Part shown: positions 24,063 through 32,362 of the stretch, piece after piece
How the letters are laid out: the number at the start of each line of letters is the position of its first letter
Numbering within the stretch: position 1 is the first letter of the stretch
Source: Clostridiales bacterium
GTDB taxonomy: Bacteria > Bacillota > Clostridia > Christensenellales > Pumilibacteraceae
Assembly (NCBI GenBank): GCA_003533505.1
Contig: DQGD01000003.1
Span: 140,314 to 189,629, forward strand
Direction: 5' to 3'
Length of the DNA stretch: 49,316 nucleotides
Made by a program: the position numbers and the translations under genes
Notes under the pieces: generated by a model
Databases searched by the model: none
Seen by the model: only the letters and a program-made list of their open reading frames with translations
Told to the model about the DNA's origin: nothing

Positions 24063-24090
24063 ACAGCCGGGCAATGGTGCGCTCGGCTGT
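24063..24090 (-). terminator. Probable terminator of the ATP synthase operon
   Basis: ACAGCCG and CGGCTGT form a hairpin 70 bp past atpC. On the minus strand CCGTTTTAAT follows the stem. Confidence 0.5.
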
Positions 24091-24157
24091 TTCTTAAGAT
24101 TAACGTTACTGTCATCTACGGCTGTCGTCTACGGCGCTGTGCCGCGACGAACGGCGG

Positions 24158-24565
24158 TCAGTTTACATGGTCGCGGGCTTTAAGGCGGTTGAGGGCGCGG
24201 GCGATTTTGATTTCCGCGGACAGGGCGTTGAAGCGGCTTTCCTTCCGCGCAAGCTCGTCGCGAGCTTCGTCGAGCGCGCTTTTCGCCCACGCTTCGTTGA
24301 CGTCCCTGCCGTTTTCGCAGGCTTCGACGAGCATCAGCACGCTGCCGTTCTCGATTTTGATTATGCCGGAGGCGACGAACGCGACGATTTTCTCGCCGCC
24401 CGGCGGAGTGAGCTCGGCAACCCCGGGAACGACGGCGACGACGGCGTTGCAGTGCCCGGCGAGTATTCCGTACTGCCCGTCGACGGCGGGAGCGACAAGC
24501 GAAGCGCACTCGCCGTCGAAGAAAACCTTGTCGGCGGCGAGCAGCTTGAGACGAAAAGTCTTCAT
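24158..24565 (-). CDS. atpC: ATP synthase F1 epsilon subunit
   Basis: A 135-aa central-stalk subunit that sits on gamma and can inhibit ATP hydrolysis. The N-terminal beta-sandwich shows the family sequence GQYGILAGHCNAV at about 30-42, followed by two C-terminal helices rich in Ala, Arg and Glu (about 88-130). It is the last gene of the operon, and its start overlaps the atpD stop by one base. Confidence 0.95.
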   Translation of the reverse strand: MKTFRLKLLAADKVFFDGECASLVAPAVDGQYGILAGHCNAVVAVVPGVAELTPPGGEKIVAFVASGIIKIENGSVLMLVEACENGRDVNEAWAKSALDEARDELARKESRFNALSAEIKIARALNRLKARDHVN

Positions 24566-25965
24566 TATGCCTCGCCTCTCTTTATCTTTTCGGCTTTTTC
24601 GTAAGTCTCCTTAATCGTGCCGACGTTGAAAAACGCGTTCTCCGGCAGGTCGTCAACCTCGCCGTCGACGATTTTCTCAAAGCCACCGATGGTGTCGCCG
24701 AGCCCGACGTACACGCCTTTGAGACCCGTAAATCTCTCTGCAACGTGCATGGGCTGCGACAGAAACTTCTGTATTTTTCTGGCGCGGTAAACGCTGCGTT
24801 TATCCTCGTCGGACAGCTCCTCCATACCGAGTATCGCGATAATGTCCTGAAGCTCCTTGTATTTTTCCAGCGTTTCCTTTACCTTAATCGCCACGCGGTA
24901 GTGCCGCTCGCCTACGACGCTCGCCTCGAGGTTTCTCGAAGTGGACTCGAGCGGGTCGACAGCCGGATATATGCCCTGCTCGGCGATTTTTCTCGACAGA
25001 ACGGTAGTTGCGTCGAGGTGCGAAAACGTGGTTGCAGGCGCCGGGTCGGTAAGGTCGTCGGCAGGAACGTAAACCGCCTGCACGGACGTTATCGAACCGT
25101 TGCCGGTGGAGGTAATCCGCTCCTCGAGCTTGCCCATTTCCTCGGCGAGCGTGGGCTGATAACCGACAGCCGACGGCATGCGCCCGAGAAGCGCCGACAC
25201 CTCGCTACCTGCCTGCACATAGCGAAAAATATTGTCTATAAAGAACAGAACGTCCTTGTGCTCTCTGTCGCGGAAGCTCTCCGCCATGGTGAGCCCCGAA
25301 AAAGCCACGCGCATTCTCACGCCCGGAGCCTCGTTCATCTGTCCGAAAACCAGCGCGGTCTTGTCGAACACGCCGCTCTGCTTCATTTCGCCGAAAAGCT
25401 CGTTGCCCTCTCTCGAACGCTCGCCCACTCCTGCGAACACCGAATAGCCGCCGTGCACCATTGCGACGTTGTGAATAAGCTCCTGAATGAGCACGGTCTT
25501 TCCCACGCCGGCGCCGCCGAAAAGCCCTATCTTGCCGCCCTTGGCGTATGGCGCGAGCAGGTCGATGACTTTGATGCCCGTTTCCAGAATCTCCGCGGAA
25601 GGCGACTGCGAAACGAATGACGGCGGTTTTTTGTGAATGCTCTCGCGCAGGACGCTCTCGGGAAGCGGCTCGCCTCCGTCGATGACGTCGCCGAAAACGT
25701 TGAACATTCTGCCCAGCACCGCCTTACCTACGGGCACGGTTATGCCGTTTTCGAGCACTGTCGCACTCTGCCCCACGCAAAGCCCCTCACTTTCCGACAG
25801 CATTACCGCCAAAGCGGTGCGCTCGCCGGTATGCGCCGCAATCTCGGCGTAACGCGCGTGCCCGTCCGCGTCCAGCCTGAGCGCAGCGTTGATTTTAGGC
25901 AGCCCCTTGTCGGCGAAGCCGACTTCTATCACCGAGCCGTTGATTTTAGTGATTTTACCTGTCAT
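24565..25965 (-). CDS. atpD: ATP synthase F1 beta subunit
   Basis: The 466-aa catalytic subunit. P-loop GGAGVGKT is at residues 150-157, GERSREGNEL carries the catalytic Glu, and FIDNIFRYVQAGSEVSALLG contains Walker B. SAVGYQPTLAEEMG follows, as in all F-type beta subunits. Length is normal. The start overlaps the atpG stop by 4 bp, so translation is coupled. Confidence 0.97.
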   Translation of the reverse strand: MTGKITKINGSVIEVGFADKGLPKINAALRLDADGHARYAEIAAHTGERTALAVMLSESEGLCVGQSATVLENGITVPVGKAVLGRMFNVFGDVIDGGEPLPESVLRESIHKKPPSFVSQSPSAEILETGIKVIDLLAPYAKGGKIGLFGGAGVGKTVLIQELIHNVAMVHGGYSVFAGVGERSREGNELFGEMKQSGVFDKTALVFGQMNEAPGVRMRVAFSGLTMAESFRDREHKDVLFFIDNIFRYVQAGSEVSALLGRMPSAVGYQPTLAEEMGKLEERITSTGNGSITSVQAVYVPADDLTDPAPATTFSHLDATTVLSRKIAEQGIYPAVDPLESTSRNLEASVVGERHYRVAIKVKETLEKYKELQDIIAILGMEELSDEDKRSVYRARKIQKFLSQPMHVAERFTGLKGVYVGLGDTIGGFEKIVDGEVDDLPENAFFNVGTIKETYEKAEKIKRGEA

Positions 25966-26840
25966 TTTTTATTACTCCGTTGAAACCTTGCGCCCGAGGA
26001 AACCTCGGCGATTTCCGTCGTTATGCGGTCTTGCCTTGCGTGATTATATTCGAGCCTGAGCCCCGACAATATCTCGCTCGCGTTGTCGCAAGCGGACTTC
26101 ATCGCCGCCAGCCGCGCGTTCTGTTCGGCGCAATAGCTGTCCACCAGCGCGCTGTAAACATAGCCGCACACATAGCTCGGCACCAGGTTTTCCAGCACCA
26201 CTTCGCGCGAGGGCACGAACTCGAACTCTTCTCTGATTTTGTCCTTTTCGTCCGTAAACTCCGCCGTGTGAAAGGGTAAAATCCTCGTGGACTTGACCAC
26301 CGTCGCGCCGTCCGCCATGTCGGTGTAGATAATGAAAAGCTTGGAATAATCGCCGCGAGCAAAGCCATCGAGCAGCATATCCGCCATTTTCCGCGAGTCC
26401 GCCAAGGTCGGGCGAAGCGCCTCGAAGTCGAAACTATTTACTACGTCGTAGCCCTTTGACGCAAGGTACTCTCTGCCCGAGCCGCCCACCACGAACAGCT
26501 TTGAGCCATTGCGTCCGCGAAGTTCGTTCTCAACGCGCTTGTACACGTTATGATTGTAGGCGCCTGCGAGCCCTCTGTCTGCCGTGACGACGAGATAGCC
26601 GCAGGGCGCGCTCTCCATGTGGTCGTTTTCGGGGTACACATATACACTGTCGATGTGCCCGATGGTCTTGAAAACGGATTTGATTTCCTTGCGTATACCC
26701 AGAAAGTACGGCGCGGTTTTACCTAGCTCCTCTCTCGCCCTTCTGACCTTCGCGGAGGAAATGAGGTATAGCGCGTTGGTTATCTTCTGCGTGGCGGCAA
26801 CGCCGTTTATGCGTTTTTTTACTTCGTTGATTTCAGACAT
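25962..26840 (-). CDS. atpG: ATP synthase F1 gamma subunit
   Basis: The 292-aa rotating shaft. The N-terminal helix contains the family sequence ITNALYLISSAKVRRA (about 19-34). The Rossmann-like core has VVTADRGLAGAYNHNV (about 85-100). The C-terminal helix has YNHARQDRITTEIAEVSSGA. The gene overlaps atpA by 8 bp. Confidence 0.96.
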   Translation of the reverse strand: MSEINEVKKRINGVAATQKITNALYLISSAKVRRAREELGKTAPYFLGIRKEIKSVFKTIGHIDSVYVYPENDHMESAPCGYLVVTADRGLAGAYNHNVYKRVENELRGRNGSKLFVVGGSGREYLASKGYDVVNSFDFEALRPTLADSRKMADMLLDGFARGDYSKLFIIYTDMADGATVVKSTRILPFHTAEFTDEKDKIREEFEFVPSREVVLENLVPSYVCGYVYSALVDSYCAEQNARLAAMKSACDNASEILSGLRLEYNHARQDRITTEIAEVSSGARFQRSNKK

Positions 26841-28566
26841 TTTTCTCAGCGAGAAGCTTTTTCGCTTCCGCGACGATAATAGCCTCGTCCTCGTCCGACA
26901 GCGTTTTGCCGTTTTCGATATTCGCCACCACCGCGGTGTGACGAATCCTGAAGTTCTTTAAGAAGCCGTCGAAGAACGGGCGGATTTCCTTGGGGTCGAG
27001 CCCCACGGTGACCTTTTTGAGCGAGGCGGTGAGAATTACTACCTCCTCCCACTCCTCGTAGGGACGGCGGAGCGGCTGCACGAGGATTTCGGTGAGCGCG
27101 CGCCCGAACGCGAACTGCTCTTTCACCGTATCGTCGAGGTCGCCCGAAAACTGCGCGAACGTCTTCATTTCGCGGTACTGCGCGAGCTCGAGCCTGAGCG
27201 CGCCCACAGCTCTCTTCATCGCCTTGGTCTGAGCGCTGCCGCCCACCCTCGAAACGGAAAGACCGACGTTTACGGCAGGGCGTTGACCGGACAGAAACAA
27301 CTCGCTTTCCAGAAACAGCTGACCGTCGGTTATGGAAATAACGTTCGTGGGGATATACGCGGAAATATCGCCGCCCAGCGTTTCCACGATAGGCAGCGCG
27401 GTCATACTGCCGCCGCCGCGTTCTTCGCTGAGGTGCGCCGAGCGTTCGAGCAGCCGCGAGTGCAGGTAGAATATATCGCCGGGGTAAGCTTCTCTTCCCG
27501 GGCTCCTGCCGAGCAGCAGCGAAAGCGCGCGGTAAGCGACGGCGTGCTTGCTTAGGTCGTCGTACACGACGAGCACGTCGCGCCCTGCGTTCATAAAGTA
27601 CTCGGCAATCGCGCAAGCCGAAAACGGCGCGACGTATTGCAGCGAAGCCGAATCCGCAGCCGAAGAGAACACCACGACGGTGTAGGCGAGCGCGCCGCTC
27701 TCCCGAAGCACGCTCACGAGCCGTTTGACCGTGCTCGCCTTCTGCCCGATTGCGCAGTAAACGCACAGCACGTTTTTGCCTTTTTGGTTGAGTATCGCGT
27801 CCACGGCGATGCTCGTTTTGCCCGTCTGGCGGTCGCCGATAATGAGCTCTCTCTGACCCTTGCCGATAGGGAACATCGAGTCAATCGTGAGTATGCCGGT
27901 TTTAAGTGGCTCGTTCACGGGGCTGCGGTCGATTATTGCCGGAGCCGGGCTCTCGACGGGCATGTATTTGTCCGCCGCGAACGCACCCAAGCCGTCAACC
28001 GGCTCGCCCAGCGCGCTCACCACTCTGCCGATAATCTCCTCCGACACGGGCACGCCTGCGGTCTTACCCGTCCTGTAAACGTTCTCGCCGGCAACCACGT
28101 CCTCGTCGTCGAACAGCACGCAGCCCGTTTCGTCCTCGTCGAGGTCGAGCGCGAGCCCTTTTGCTCCGCACTCGAACGTAAGGATTTCGCCGTACTTCAC
28201 GCCGTGAAGCCCCGTCACCCTCGCGATGCCGTCGGCAACCGAGCGGACAAGCCCCACTTCCTCCGGCAAAACGCGCGGCCGCCAATTCTCCACGCTTTCC
28301 CTAATCAGCGAAACATAGTCGTCCGAGCTCTTGTCGATTTCGTCGATTTTCGCCTTGAGTCCGCGCACAAGCCCCTCGGGCGTATTGTCGTAGACTTCGC
28401 CGCCCAGCCTTAAAACAAAGCCTTTTTTAAGGCTCGTATCCTCTACCCACACGAAATCGACAGGACAACCGAGCTTGCTTTCAAAATATACGGCGAGCTT
28501 GCTTTTCTCGGCTTCGGTGGGTTCGACAGCCGACAAAAACTCGCCGATAACGCGATTATCTGTCAT
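26833..28566 (-). CDS. atpA: ATP synthase alpha subunit with fused delta C-terminal domain
   Basis: A 577-aa protein. Residues 80-577 are a normal alpha subunit: Walker A GDRQTGKT at 244-251 (169-176 in E. coli), and the arginine-finger region SVSRVGGSAQTK. The first 77 residues (EAEKSKLAVYFESKLG, then LKKGFVLRLGGEVYD and GLVRGLKAKIDEI) match the pattern of the C-terminal domain of the delta/OSCP subunit. No atpH lies between atpF and this gene, where it normally stands. The ATG at 28566 has GGAGAA about 8 nt upstream within atpF, and no Met codon exists near the usual alpha start (next Met at residue 202). The extension should therefore be translated. Delta's N-terminal domain is missing. 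Confidence 0.93.
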   Translation of the reverse strand: MTDNRVIGEFLSAVEPTEAEKSKLAVYFESKLGCPVDFVWVEDTSLKKGFVLRLGGEVYDNTPEGLVRGLKAKIDEIDKSSDDYVSLIRESVENWRPRVLPEEVGLVRSVADGIARVTGLHGVKYGEILTFECGAKGLALDLDEDETGCVLFDDEDVVAGENVYRTGKTAGVPVSEEIIGRVVSALGEPVDGLGAFAADKYMPVESPAPAIIDRSPVNEPLKTGILTIDSMFPIGKGQRELIIGDRQTGKTSIAVDAILNQKGKNVLCVYCAIGQKASTVKRLVSVLRESGALAYTVVVFSSAADSASLQYVAPFSACAIAEYFMNAGRDVLVVYDDLSKHAVAYRALSLLLGRSPGREAYPGDIFYLHSRLLERSAHLSEERGGGSMTALPIVETLGGDISAYIPTNVISITDGQLFLESELFLSGQRPAVNVGLSVSRVGGSAQTKAMKRAVGALRLELAQYREMKTFAQFSGDLDDTVKEQFAFGRALTEILVQPLRRPYEEWEEVVILTASLKKVTVGLDPKEIRPFFDGFLKNFRIRHTAVVANIENGKTLSDEDEAIIVAEAKKLLAEKNV

Positions 28567-29053
28567 TTTGCTTGTTCTCCGCCAAAAAACCGTCCACGGT
28601 GCAAGCCGCGTCGATTTTCTCTATCGCCGCGCGCGCAATGACGTCGGAAAGCGCTTCTCTCGCTTCCTCTTCGGAGCGTTTTTTAATCTCTTCCGCCTGC
28701 GCGTTCGCCTTTTTGAGTACGGCGGAAGCCTGCTCCTCGGCAGCCTTGATAATTTTCTCGCTCTCACCGCGAGCGTCTGCGATGACGAGGCGTTTCTTTT
28801 CGGAAATCTCCTCGTCGGCTTTGCTCATAAGCTCGTCGTAAGTCGATTTCTTTTCCTCCGCTTCGGCAAGCGCGGCTTTTCCGCGTTCGTCCTGCTCCTC
28901 GTAAAGCTTCTTGCGCTTTTCCATAAACTTCTTCACGGGATTGTACAGCAAAAAGTAAAGAATGAGGAAAAGTATGACAAGGTTAAGCAGGTGCAGGAGA
29001 ATCTGCCGCCAATCGATATTCAGCGGAATACCGCTGAGAAACAGCTTGTACAT
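28556..29053 (-). CDS. atpF: ATP synthase Fo b subunit
   Basis: The 165-aa peripheral stalk. One N-terminal membrane helix (about 18-37, LLNLVILFLILYFLLYNPVK) is followed by a long charged coiled coil that would contact the top of F1. It overlaps the delta-alpha fusion gene by 11 bp. Because the partner delta domain is on alpha, the b tip would dock onto the N-terminus of an alpha subunit. Confidence 0.94.
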   Translation of the reverse strand: MYKLFLSGIPLNIDWRQILLHLLNLVILFLILYFLLYNPVKKFMEKRKKLYEEQDERGKAALAEAEEKKSTYDELMSKADEEISEKKRLVIADARGESEKIIKAAEEQASAVLKKANAQAEEIKKRSEEEAREALSDVIARAAIEKIDAACTVDGFLAENKQNDR

Positions 29054-29063
29054 GCTTGTTCTC

Positions 29064-29498
29064 CTATAACACGAAGATTACGAGTATCGCCACGATAAGC
29101 GCGTAAATGATTGCCGTTTCGATAAACACCAGCCCCAGCATAAGCCCGGACCTTATGTTCGAAGCAGCTTCGGGCTGACGGGCAATCGCCTCGTTGGACT
29201 TTGCAATCGCGATACCCATTGCAATCGCGCCGAGCGCCGCGGCGAGCCCCACGCAAATGCCGGCGGCGAGCGCCTTACTGCCCTTGGACTGCTCCTCGGC
29301 GTTTACCGTAGCGGTGTTGTCCGCGGTATTGTCCGCGGCGGTATCGGCTTCCGCTTCGGCGGTAACCGCGATTTGTCCTTCGGCGGCGCACTTCGCGTCC
29401 GCGGCGTAGGCGGCGGTCCTGACCGACGGCACTATGATTGCCGACAAGAGCGCAAGCGCGCAAATTCCGAACGAAATACGTTTCAACGATTTCAGCAT
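29064..29498 (-). CDS. atpE: ATP synthase Fo c subunit with signal peptide and linker
   Basis: A 144-aa proteolipid, against 70-90 aa in most bacteria. The hairpin occupies about 76-144: ARQPEA in the polar loop (106-111) and FIET with ion-carrying Glu127 in helix 2. The first 32 residues look like a signal peptide ending AYA. Residues 33-75 are an Ala/Glu/Thr-rich acidic linker. The position of Gln32 of the Na+-binding Ilyobacter c ring is Met94, so proton coupling is more likely than sodium. The start at 29498 lies 2 bp after atpB. Confidence 0.92.
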   Translation of the reverse strand: MLKSLKRISFGICALALLSAIIVPSVRTAAYAADAKCAAEGQIAVTAEAEADTAADNTADNTATVNAEEQSKGSKALAAGICVGLAAALGAIAMGIAIAKSNEAIARQPEAASNIRSGLMLGLVFIETAIIYALIVAILVIFVL

Positions 29499-29500
29499 TT

Positions 29501-30334
29501 TTATTTACCTCTCTTTGTCATTATAGTTTTTTTTGCCGTTAAGGGTTTCTTTTCCGTCACTTCGCCGTAGAACAGCGAGGTGAGCATTGTGAGCACATAC
29601 GCCTGAATGAGCGCGTGCAGCAGCGTGAACATCACGCCCACCAGCACGGGCAGCACGAACGACAGCGCCGTGTAGTAGTAGACGAGCTCGGTGACCAGCG
29701 CGCCCGACAGAAGCGCGCCGAACAGACGGAAGCTCATCGATACGGGGAGCGAAAAATCCTTGAGCGTTTTGCCCATGCCTTTTAGTCCGTTGGTCGCGAT
29801 TCCGCCTCCCAATATGACGGCGTAGGAAACGCAGCCCATGGTTATCGCGCCGTTGATGTCGGCGAGCGGAGCCGGCAGCGAAACCGACCTGCCGAGCGTA
29901 GTCACCGCCTGCAAGCCCAAAAGCTCGAACAGCGTGCCTATGAAAATATAGGCGGCGGCGGTGAAGATGTACGCTCCCAAAAACTTGTTTCTGCCGGGGC
30001 TGCTCGTTTTCGCCATGCCGTCAAACGTTCCCACCGCCGTTTCCAGCACGAGCTGAAAGCCGCGCGGCACGAGCGTGAACCTCGGGATAACGAAAATCCT
30101 GACCGCGAGCGCGAACACGAATATCACTCCCGTGACGGTAAACGCCGATATGACCGCCGGGTTTACCTCCAGCCCGAACAAGTTAATTTTGTTCGTTTCG
30201 TGCAGTACCGAGTCGCGCATAGCATCGTTTATGCTCTCGCCGCCCGAGGGACTCGGAATGAGAAAAATCCCGACGAGCAGCATGGCTATCATGCTAAGCC
30301 CCGTCGCCAAAACTATGATTTTTGTCCTTTTCAT
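29501..30334 (-). CDS. atpB: ATP synthase Fo a subunit
   Basis: The 277-aa stator channel subunit. The essential arginine is Arg203 in the sequence SMSFRLFGALLSG, and the last helix pair includes LHALIQAYVLTML. Five to six membrane segments fit. The start has AAGAGG upstream. The opening MKRTKI and its codons are nearly the same as those of the upstream DUF1275 gene. No atpI gene is present. Confidence 0.94.
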   Translation of the reverse strand: MKRTKIIVLATGLSMIAMLLVGIFLIPSPSGGESINDAMRDSVLHETNKINLFGLEVNPAVISAFTVTGVIFVFALAVRIFVIPRFTLVPRGFQLVLETAVGTFDGMAKTSSPGRNKFLGAYIFTAAAYIFIGTLFELLGLQAVTTLGRSVSLPAPLADINGAITMGCVSYAVILGGGIATNGLKGMGKTLKDFSLPVSMSFRLFGALLSGALVTELVYYYTALSFVLPVLVGVMFTLLHALIQAYVLTMLTSLFYGEVTEKKPLTAKKTIMTKRGK

Positions 30335-30347
30335 AAGCTTGCCTCTT

Positions 30348-31106
30348 TCATAAATCAGCCTCTTTATTGTCGGCAGTTCCGATTACTTCCTCGGTTTCGT
30401 TCTTCACGGGCTCGTCTATTGTAGCGCAGCCTTCCCCGGCCGCCTCGCGCTTTTCTCTGCCGATAAACGCGAATGACGCGGCAAACGTGAGCGCCGCCGA
30501 GAAAATTATCGCGTATTCGCTCACGGCGGTTTCCAAAAGGTACCCCAGGCTCGCGCCGACGGCGAAGATAGCCACGACCGCGAAGTACAAGCCGAAGCGT
30601 TTTGCCGCCGCCTTGTCGCGCTTTGCGACTGCGGTGACCAGCGAGCCCGACATGCGGACGATATTGCCGATACACATCGTGCTGGCAAAGTCGTTGCCGT
30701 AAATGCTCTCGAACGCCAAAACCTGCATCGCGCAGGCGAACGACACCAGCGCGTTGGCATAAAGGTTCATGCTCTGCGGCATAAAGCCCACCGACAGCAG
30801 CGCGGCGGTTTCGACGAGCAGCACGATTTGCTTCCAGAAAATCCGTTTGTTTCCCAATGCGAAAAACAGCGTTTTCGCGACAATCGCGCCAAGTGCGAAA
30901 AACAGCACGGGCACGAGGTATTTAATCACCCCGGCGCCGTCGCCGTTGACGATGTTGACCGCCAAAAACACTATATTGCCCGTCTGCGCGTTGGCAAAAA
31001 CGCCGTCGCGGCAAAAATAAGTGTACGCGTCCTGCAAACCGCCCGAAATTATTATCGGCACGAGCATCGGCAGCGATTGGGAAATCTGAATCTTTGTCCT
31101 TTTCAT
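30348..31106 (-). CDS. DUF1275 (YoaK-type) membrane protein
   Basis: A 252-aa protein with about six membrane helices and an acidic cytoplasmic tail. The N-terminal sequence GGLQDAYTYFCRDGVFANAQTGN is the DUF1275 hallmark; the family has been suggested to move small molecules, but no function is settled. It is the first gene of the ATP synthase operon: atpB starts 13 bp after its stop, with no terminator between. AAGGAAG precedes its start. A divergent LysR gene shares the promoter region. Co-transcription with atp genes suggests a link to ion or energy balance, which is inference. Confidence 0.88.
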   Translation of the reverse strand: MKRTKIQISQSLPMLVPIIISGGLQDAYTYFCRDGVFANAQTGNIVFLAVNIVNGDGAGVIKYLVPVLFFALGAIVAKTLFFALGNKRIFWKQIVLLVETAALLSVGFMPQSMNLYANALVSFACAMQVLAFESIYGNDFASTMCIGNIVRMSGSLVTAVAKRDKAAAKRFGLYFAVVAIFAVGASLGYLLETAVSEYAIIFSAALTFAASFAFIGREKREAAGEGCATIDEPVKNETEEVIGTADNKEADL

Positions 31107-31116
31107 AAAAACTTCC

Positions 31117-31166
31117 TTGACATATTTGACGCATTACAGTATAATCCTTTCGCAAGTATCTGTATA
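31117..31166. promoter_or_regulatory. Overlapping divergent promoters, lysR and atp operon
   Basis: Plus strand: TTGACA (31117-31122), 17 nt, TATAAT (31140-31145) toward lysR, a perfect consensus. Minus strand: TATACA (31166-31161), 17 nt, TATACT (31143-31138) toward DUF1275-atp, with a weak -35 as expected for an activated promoter. The -10 boxes overlap, so the two directions should compete. ACAGTATA and AGTATCTGT form a loose dyad around 31136-31164 that could be the LysR site. Confidence 0.6.
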
Positions 31167-31218
31167 ATATATATTTGTAATGCTCGATATGCGATTTTGA
31201 TATGACGGAGGCGGCGAC

Positions 31219-32121
31219 GTGAACACTAATTTTGAAAACTACAGGACGTTTTACTTTGTGGCGAAGTACGGCAACATCACGGCGGCGGCGGAAGCGCTGT
31301 ACTCCGAGCAGCCGAACGTGACGCGCGCGATTAAAAACCTCGAGCGTGACCTCGGTTGCGTGCTGTTTGCGCGCTCGAACAAGGGCGTAACGCTCACTCC
31401 CGAGGGCGAAATGCTGTATAGACGCGTGGCGATTGCCTACGAGCAAATCGCCGCCGCCGAAGAGGAGCTGTCGCGGCACAACGGCTTCGAGGAGGGACTG
31501 CTGAGAATAGGCGTATCGGAAACGGCGTTGCACGAGGTGCTACTGTCCGCGCTTGTTCGCTACCACGCGCTGTACCCGAAAATCAAGTTCAGCCTGGTCA
31601 ACCTCACGAACACGCAGGCGATAAGCGCGGTCAAGAATCAGGCGGTGGACTTCGTGCTCATCTCCACGCCCTTCAGCCTCGACAAGTCCCTAAAGTCCGT
31701 GCCGATAAAGCGTTTTCAGGACATAGTGGTGTGCGGCGAACGTTACCGCTATCTCACCGGCGAAAAAGTGAGCTTCCGCGAGCTTACCGGGCTTTGCATC
31801 GTCAGCGTCAACAAGACAACCAAAACCTACGAGTACTACCGCACGCTGTTCCGCCGCTACGGGCTGGAATTCGCGCCCGAAATAGAGGTTTCCACCTCCA
31901 ATCAGATTCTGCCCATCGTGAAAAACAATCTGGGCATAGGCTTTATCCCGGCTTCGTTCGCCGAAAACGAAATCGCGAACGGCGAGGTTTTTCGGCTGGA
32001 AACCGAGGAGGAAATTACTCCGCGCGAGGTCTGCCTGATAAAGCGCGCCGACTTTTCGCTGTCCGTCGCCGCCAAGGAGTTCGAACGGCTGCTTAAAAAT
32101 TCGTCGGGCTTTACCGCGTGA
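31219..32121 (+). CDS. LysR-family transcriptional regulator
   Basis: A 300-aa regulator. The N-terminal winged helix-turn-helix (about 1-60) includes NITAAAEALYSEQPNVTRAIKNLE. A linker helix and a C-terminal effector domain follow (about 90-290, with LLRIGVSETALHEVLL and KNNLGIGFIPASFA). The start is GTG 31219, 7 nt after GGAGG. It is divergent from the DUF1275-atp operon and, by the usual LysR rule, probably controls that operon and itself. The effector is unknown. Its stop codon lies in a 14-bp tandem repeat. Confidence 0.9.
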   Translation: MNTNFENYRTFYFVAKYGNITAAAEALYSEQPNVTRAIKNLERDLGCVLFARSNKGVTLTPEGEMLYRRVAIAYEQIAAAEEELSRHNGFEEGLLRIGVSETALHEVLLSALVRYHALYPKIKFSLVNLTNTQAISAVKNQAVDFVLISTPFSLDKSLKSVPIKRFQDIVVCGERYRYLTGEKVSFRELTGLCIVSVNKTTKTYEYYRTLFRRYGLEFAPEIEVSTSNQILPIVKNNLGIGFIPASFAENEIANGEVFRLETEEEITPREVCLIKRADFSLSVAAKEFERLLKNSSGFTA

Positions 32122-32175
32122 GTTTTGCCGCGTGAGTTTTACCGCGTGAGTTTTACCGCGTGAGTTTTGCCGCAT
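32112..32175. repeat. 14-bp tandem repeat over the lysR stop
   Basis: GTGAGTTTTACCGC and variants occur four times in a row. The lysR TGA is part of the first copy, so unit gain or loss would change only the 3' flank. Confidence 0.85.
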
Positions 32176-32245
32176 AAGCCGCGCCGCGCGATAATTAACC
32201 GCTCCCGTTCTTCCCCACTATTATTATATTACCCGAACAACAAGA

Positions 32246-32284
32246 AACGCGCCGACGGACAAATCTGCCTGCGGCGCGTTTTAA
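32246..32284 (+). terminator. lysR terminator
   Basis: AACGCGCCG pairs with CGGCGCGTT and TTAAG follows. It lies between lysR and the convergent MgtC-like gene and may serve both. Confidence 0.7.
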
Positions 32285-32362
32285 GTGTTTTCAATATTCG
32301 GATTTTATGTATTCCTGTCTATATAAGGTTTCGGGCGGTCGTTGCCGCGCGGCTTTTTCGGT

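Noticed and set aside
29064..29498. Sodium-type c ring
   Set aside because: The glutamine ligand position is Met94 and only part of the helix 2 ligand set is present (Glu127, Thr128, Tyr132); proton coupling is more likely.
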